Below are positions 5,661 to 6,075 of a stretch of DNA of 6,075 bases, piece by piece. The stretch is from the NCBI GenBank assembly GCA_016880695.1, contig JAEHCY010000421.1:1-6075 (forward strand), read 5' to 3'. A program made the position numbers and the translations under genes. Origin of the DNA: Chromatiaceae bacterium. Its GTDB lineage: Bacteria; Pseudomonadota; Gammaproteobacteria; Chromatiales; Chromatiaceae. The notes beneath the pieces are model-generated. The model did no database searches and had not been told where the DNA came from. It saw only the letters and a list, made by a program, of their open reading frames with translations. Each line of letters opens with the position of its first letter. The stretch's first letter is position 1.

Positions 5661-6075
5661 CTAGAGTATGGCCATCGCGTCGGCCAGATAGTGGTCGATC
5701 AGCAACGACGAGAACAGGAGCGCGAGGTAGACAATGGAATAACTGAAGGTTCTCATGGCCTGGCTTTCGTCGGTGCTGATGAGCAACCGCAAGGCGCGGT
5801 ACAGGAAGCCGGCGCCGAGGATCAGGGCGCCGGTGAGGTAAAGGGTGCCGCTCATTTGTGCGCTGTAGGGCAACAGGGAGACGACCACCAATAGGAGCGT
5901 GTAGATCAGGACTTGGCGTTTGGTGAAATCAACCCCGTGGGTCACCGGGAGCATCGGGATACCCGCCCGCGCGTATTCGTCTCTCCGCTTGATCGCTAGC
6001 GCCCAAAAGTGGGGTGGGGTCCAGACAAAGATCAGTAGCACCAGGAGGAGGGCGTGCAGGTGGATCTCGCCGGTC
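5661..6075 (-). CDS. ctaB: Protoheme IX farnesyltransferase (heme O synthase), C-terminal part; runs off right edge
   Basis: CtaB (CyoE in quinol oxidase operons) is an inner-membrane UbiA-type prenyltransferase that adds a farnesyl group to heme b, giving heme O, the precursor of heme A. The visible 137 residues are roughly the C-terminal half of a protein of about 290-300. The frame enters at the right edge (first complete codon at 6072-6074) with TGEIHLHALL. Diagnostic segments are WTPPHFW (18-24 of the fragment) and KRRDEYARAGIPMLPV (29-44), the conserved second loop motif of heme O synthases. Hydrophobic segments at about 9-27, 55-70, 76-93 and 109-126 are membrane helices, and the chain ends in the family-typical LLIDHYL followed by a short tail. 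Its placement before an SCO gene indicates an aa3- or caa3-type cytochrome c oxidase locus, which is why ctaB is preferred as the symbol over cyoE. Confidence 0.95.
   Translation of the reverse strand, partial: TGEIHLHALLLVLLIFVWTPPHFWALAIKRRDEYARAGIPMLPVTHGVDFTKRQVLIYTLLLVVVSLLPYSAQMSGTLYLTGALILGAGFLYRALRLLISTDESQAMRTFSYSIVYLALLFSSLLIDHYLADAMAIL

Noticed and set aside
5622..5663. Possible ctaB-SCO fusion by readthrough, since the two genes share a reading frame 36 bases apart
   Set aside because: A clear TAG stop separates them at the normal ctaB C-terminus, and the SCO protein begins with an ordinary membrane anchor after a GTG. The shared frame has a one-in-three chance.
4842..5894. Plus-strand open frame (350 codons) across the SCO and ctaB genes
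   Set aside because: It covers two conserved membrane or copper-protein genes in antisense, and its composition is unlike a real protein.

Overview
All recognisable genes in this window lie on the minus strand, so they are read from high to low coordinates. Codon usage is GC-rich throughout. The set of genes (heme O synthase, an SCO-type copper chaperone, a DUF2189 membrane protein, a SerB-like protein with two ACT domains, and formate-tetrahydrofolate ligase) suggests an aerobic, high-GC gammaproteobacterium or a close relative. That placement is inferred from protein resemblance, not from a marker gene.

Layout in transcription order. (1) 6075-5661: the C-terminal 137 residues of protoheme IX farnesyltransferase (CtaB/CyoE), whose N-terminus is outside the window. 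(2) 5624-4947: an SCO1/SenC copper chaperone. (3) 4913-4128: a DUF2189 integral membrane protein. These three are separated by only 36 and 33 bases and look like the tail of a cytochrome c oxidase assembly operon. (4) A 222-base gap follows. (5) 3905-2745: a two-ACT-domain protein of the SerB phosphoserine phosphatase family whose catalytic HAD motifs are replaced. (6) 2723-1107: Fhs, formate-tetrahydrofolate ligase, starting 21 bases after the SerB-like stop with its own ribosome binding site. (7) 1106-523: 584 bases with no credible gene, more AT-rich in the middle, holding a TATAAT promoter candidate and several dyads. (8) 522-1: the first 174 residues of a secreted protein that runs off the left edge. 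It resembles the propeptide region of reprolysin-like (M12B-type) metallopeptidases.

How the genes fit together. The right part supports respiratory chain assembly: CtaB makes heme O (the precursor of heme A) and SCO delivers copper to oxidase subunit II. The middle pair concerns one-carbon metabolism: Fhs makes 10-formyl-tetrahydrofolate from formate.

The most interesting point is this middle pair. The SerB-like partner keeps both amino-acid-sensing type ACT domains, but all four HAD phosphatase motifs are altered, so it is probably not a phosphoserine phosphatase. The Fhs beside it is itself divergent: it is about 20 residues short in one internal loop, its second family signature is altered, and it lacks the usual tryptophan near the folate site. 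A plausible reading, not proven here, is an ACT-domain regulator or partner of a specialised formate-tetrahydrofolate ligase.
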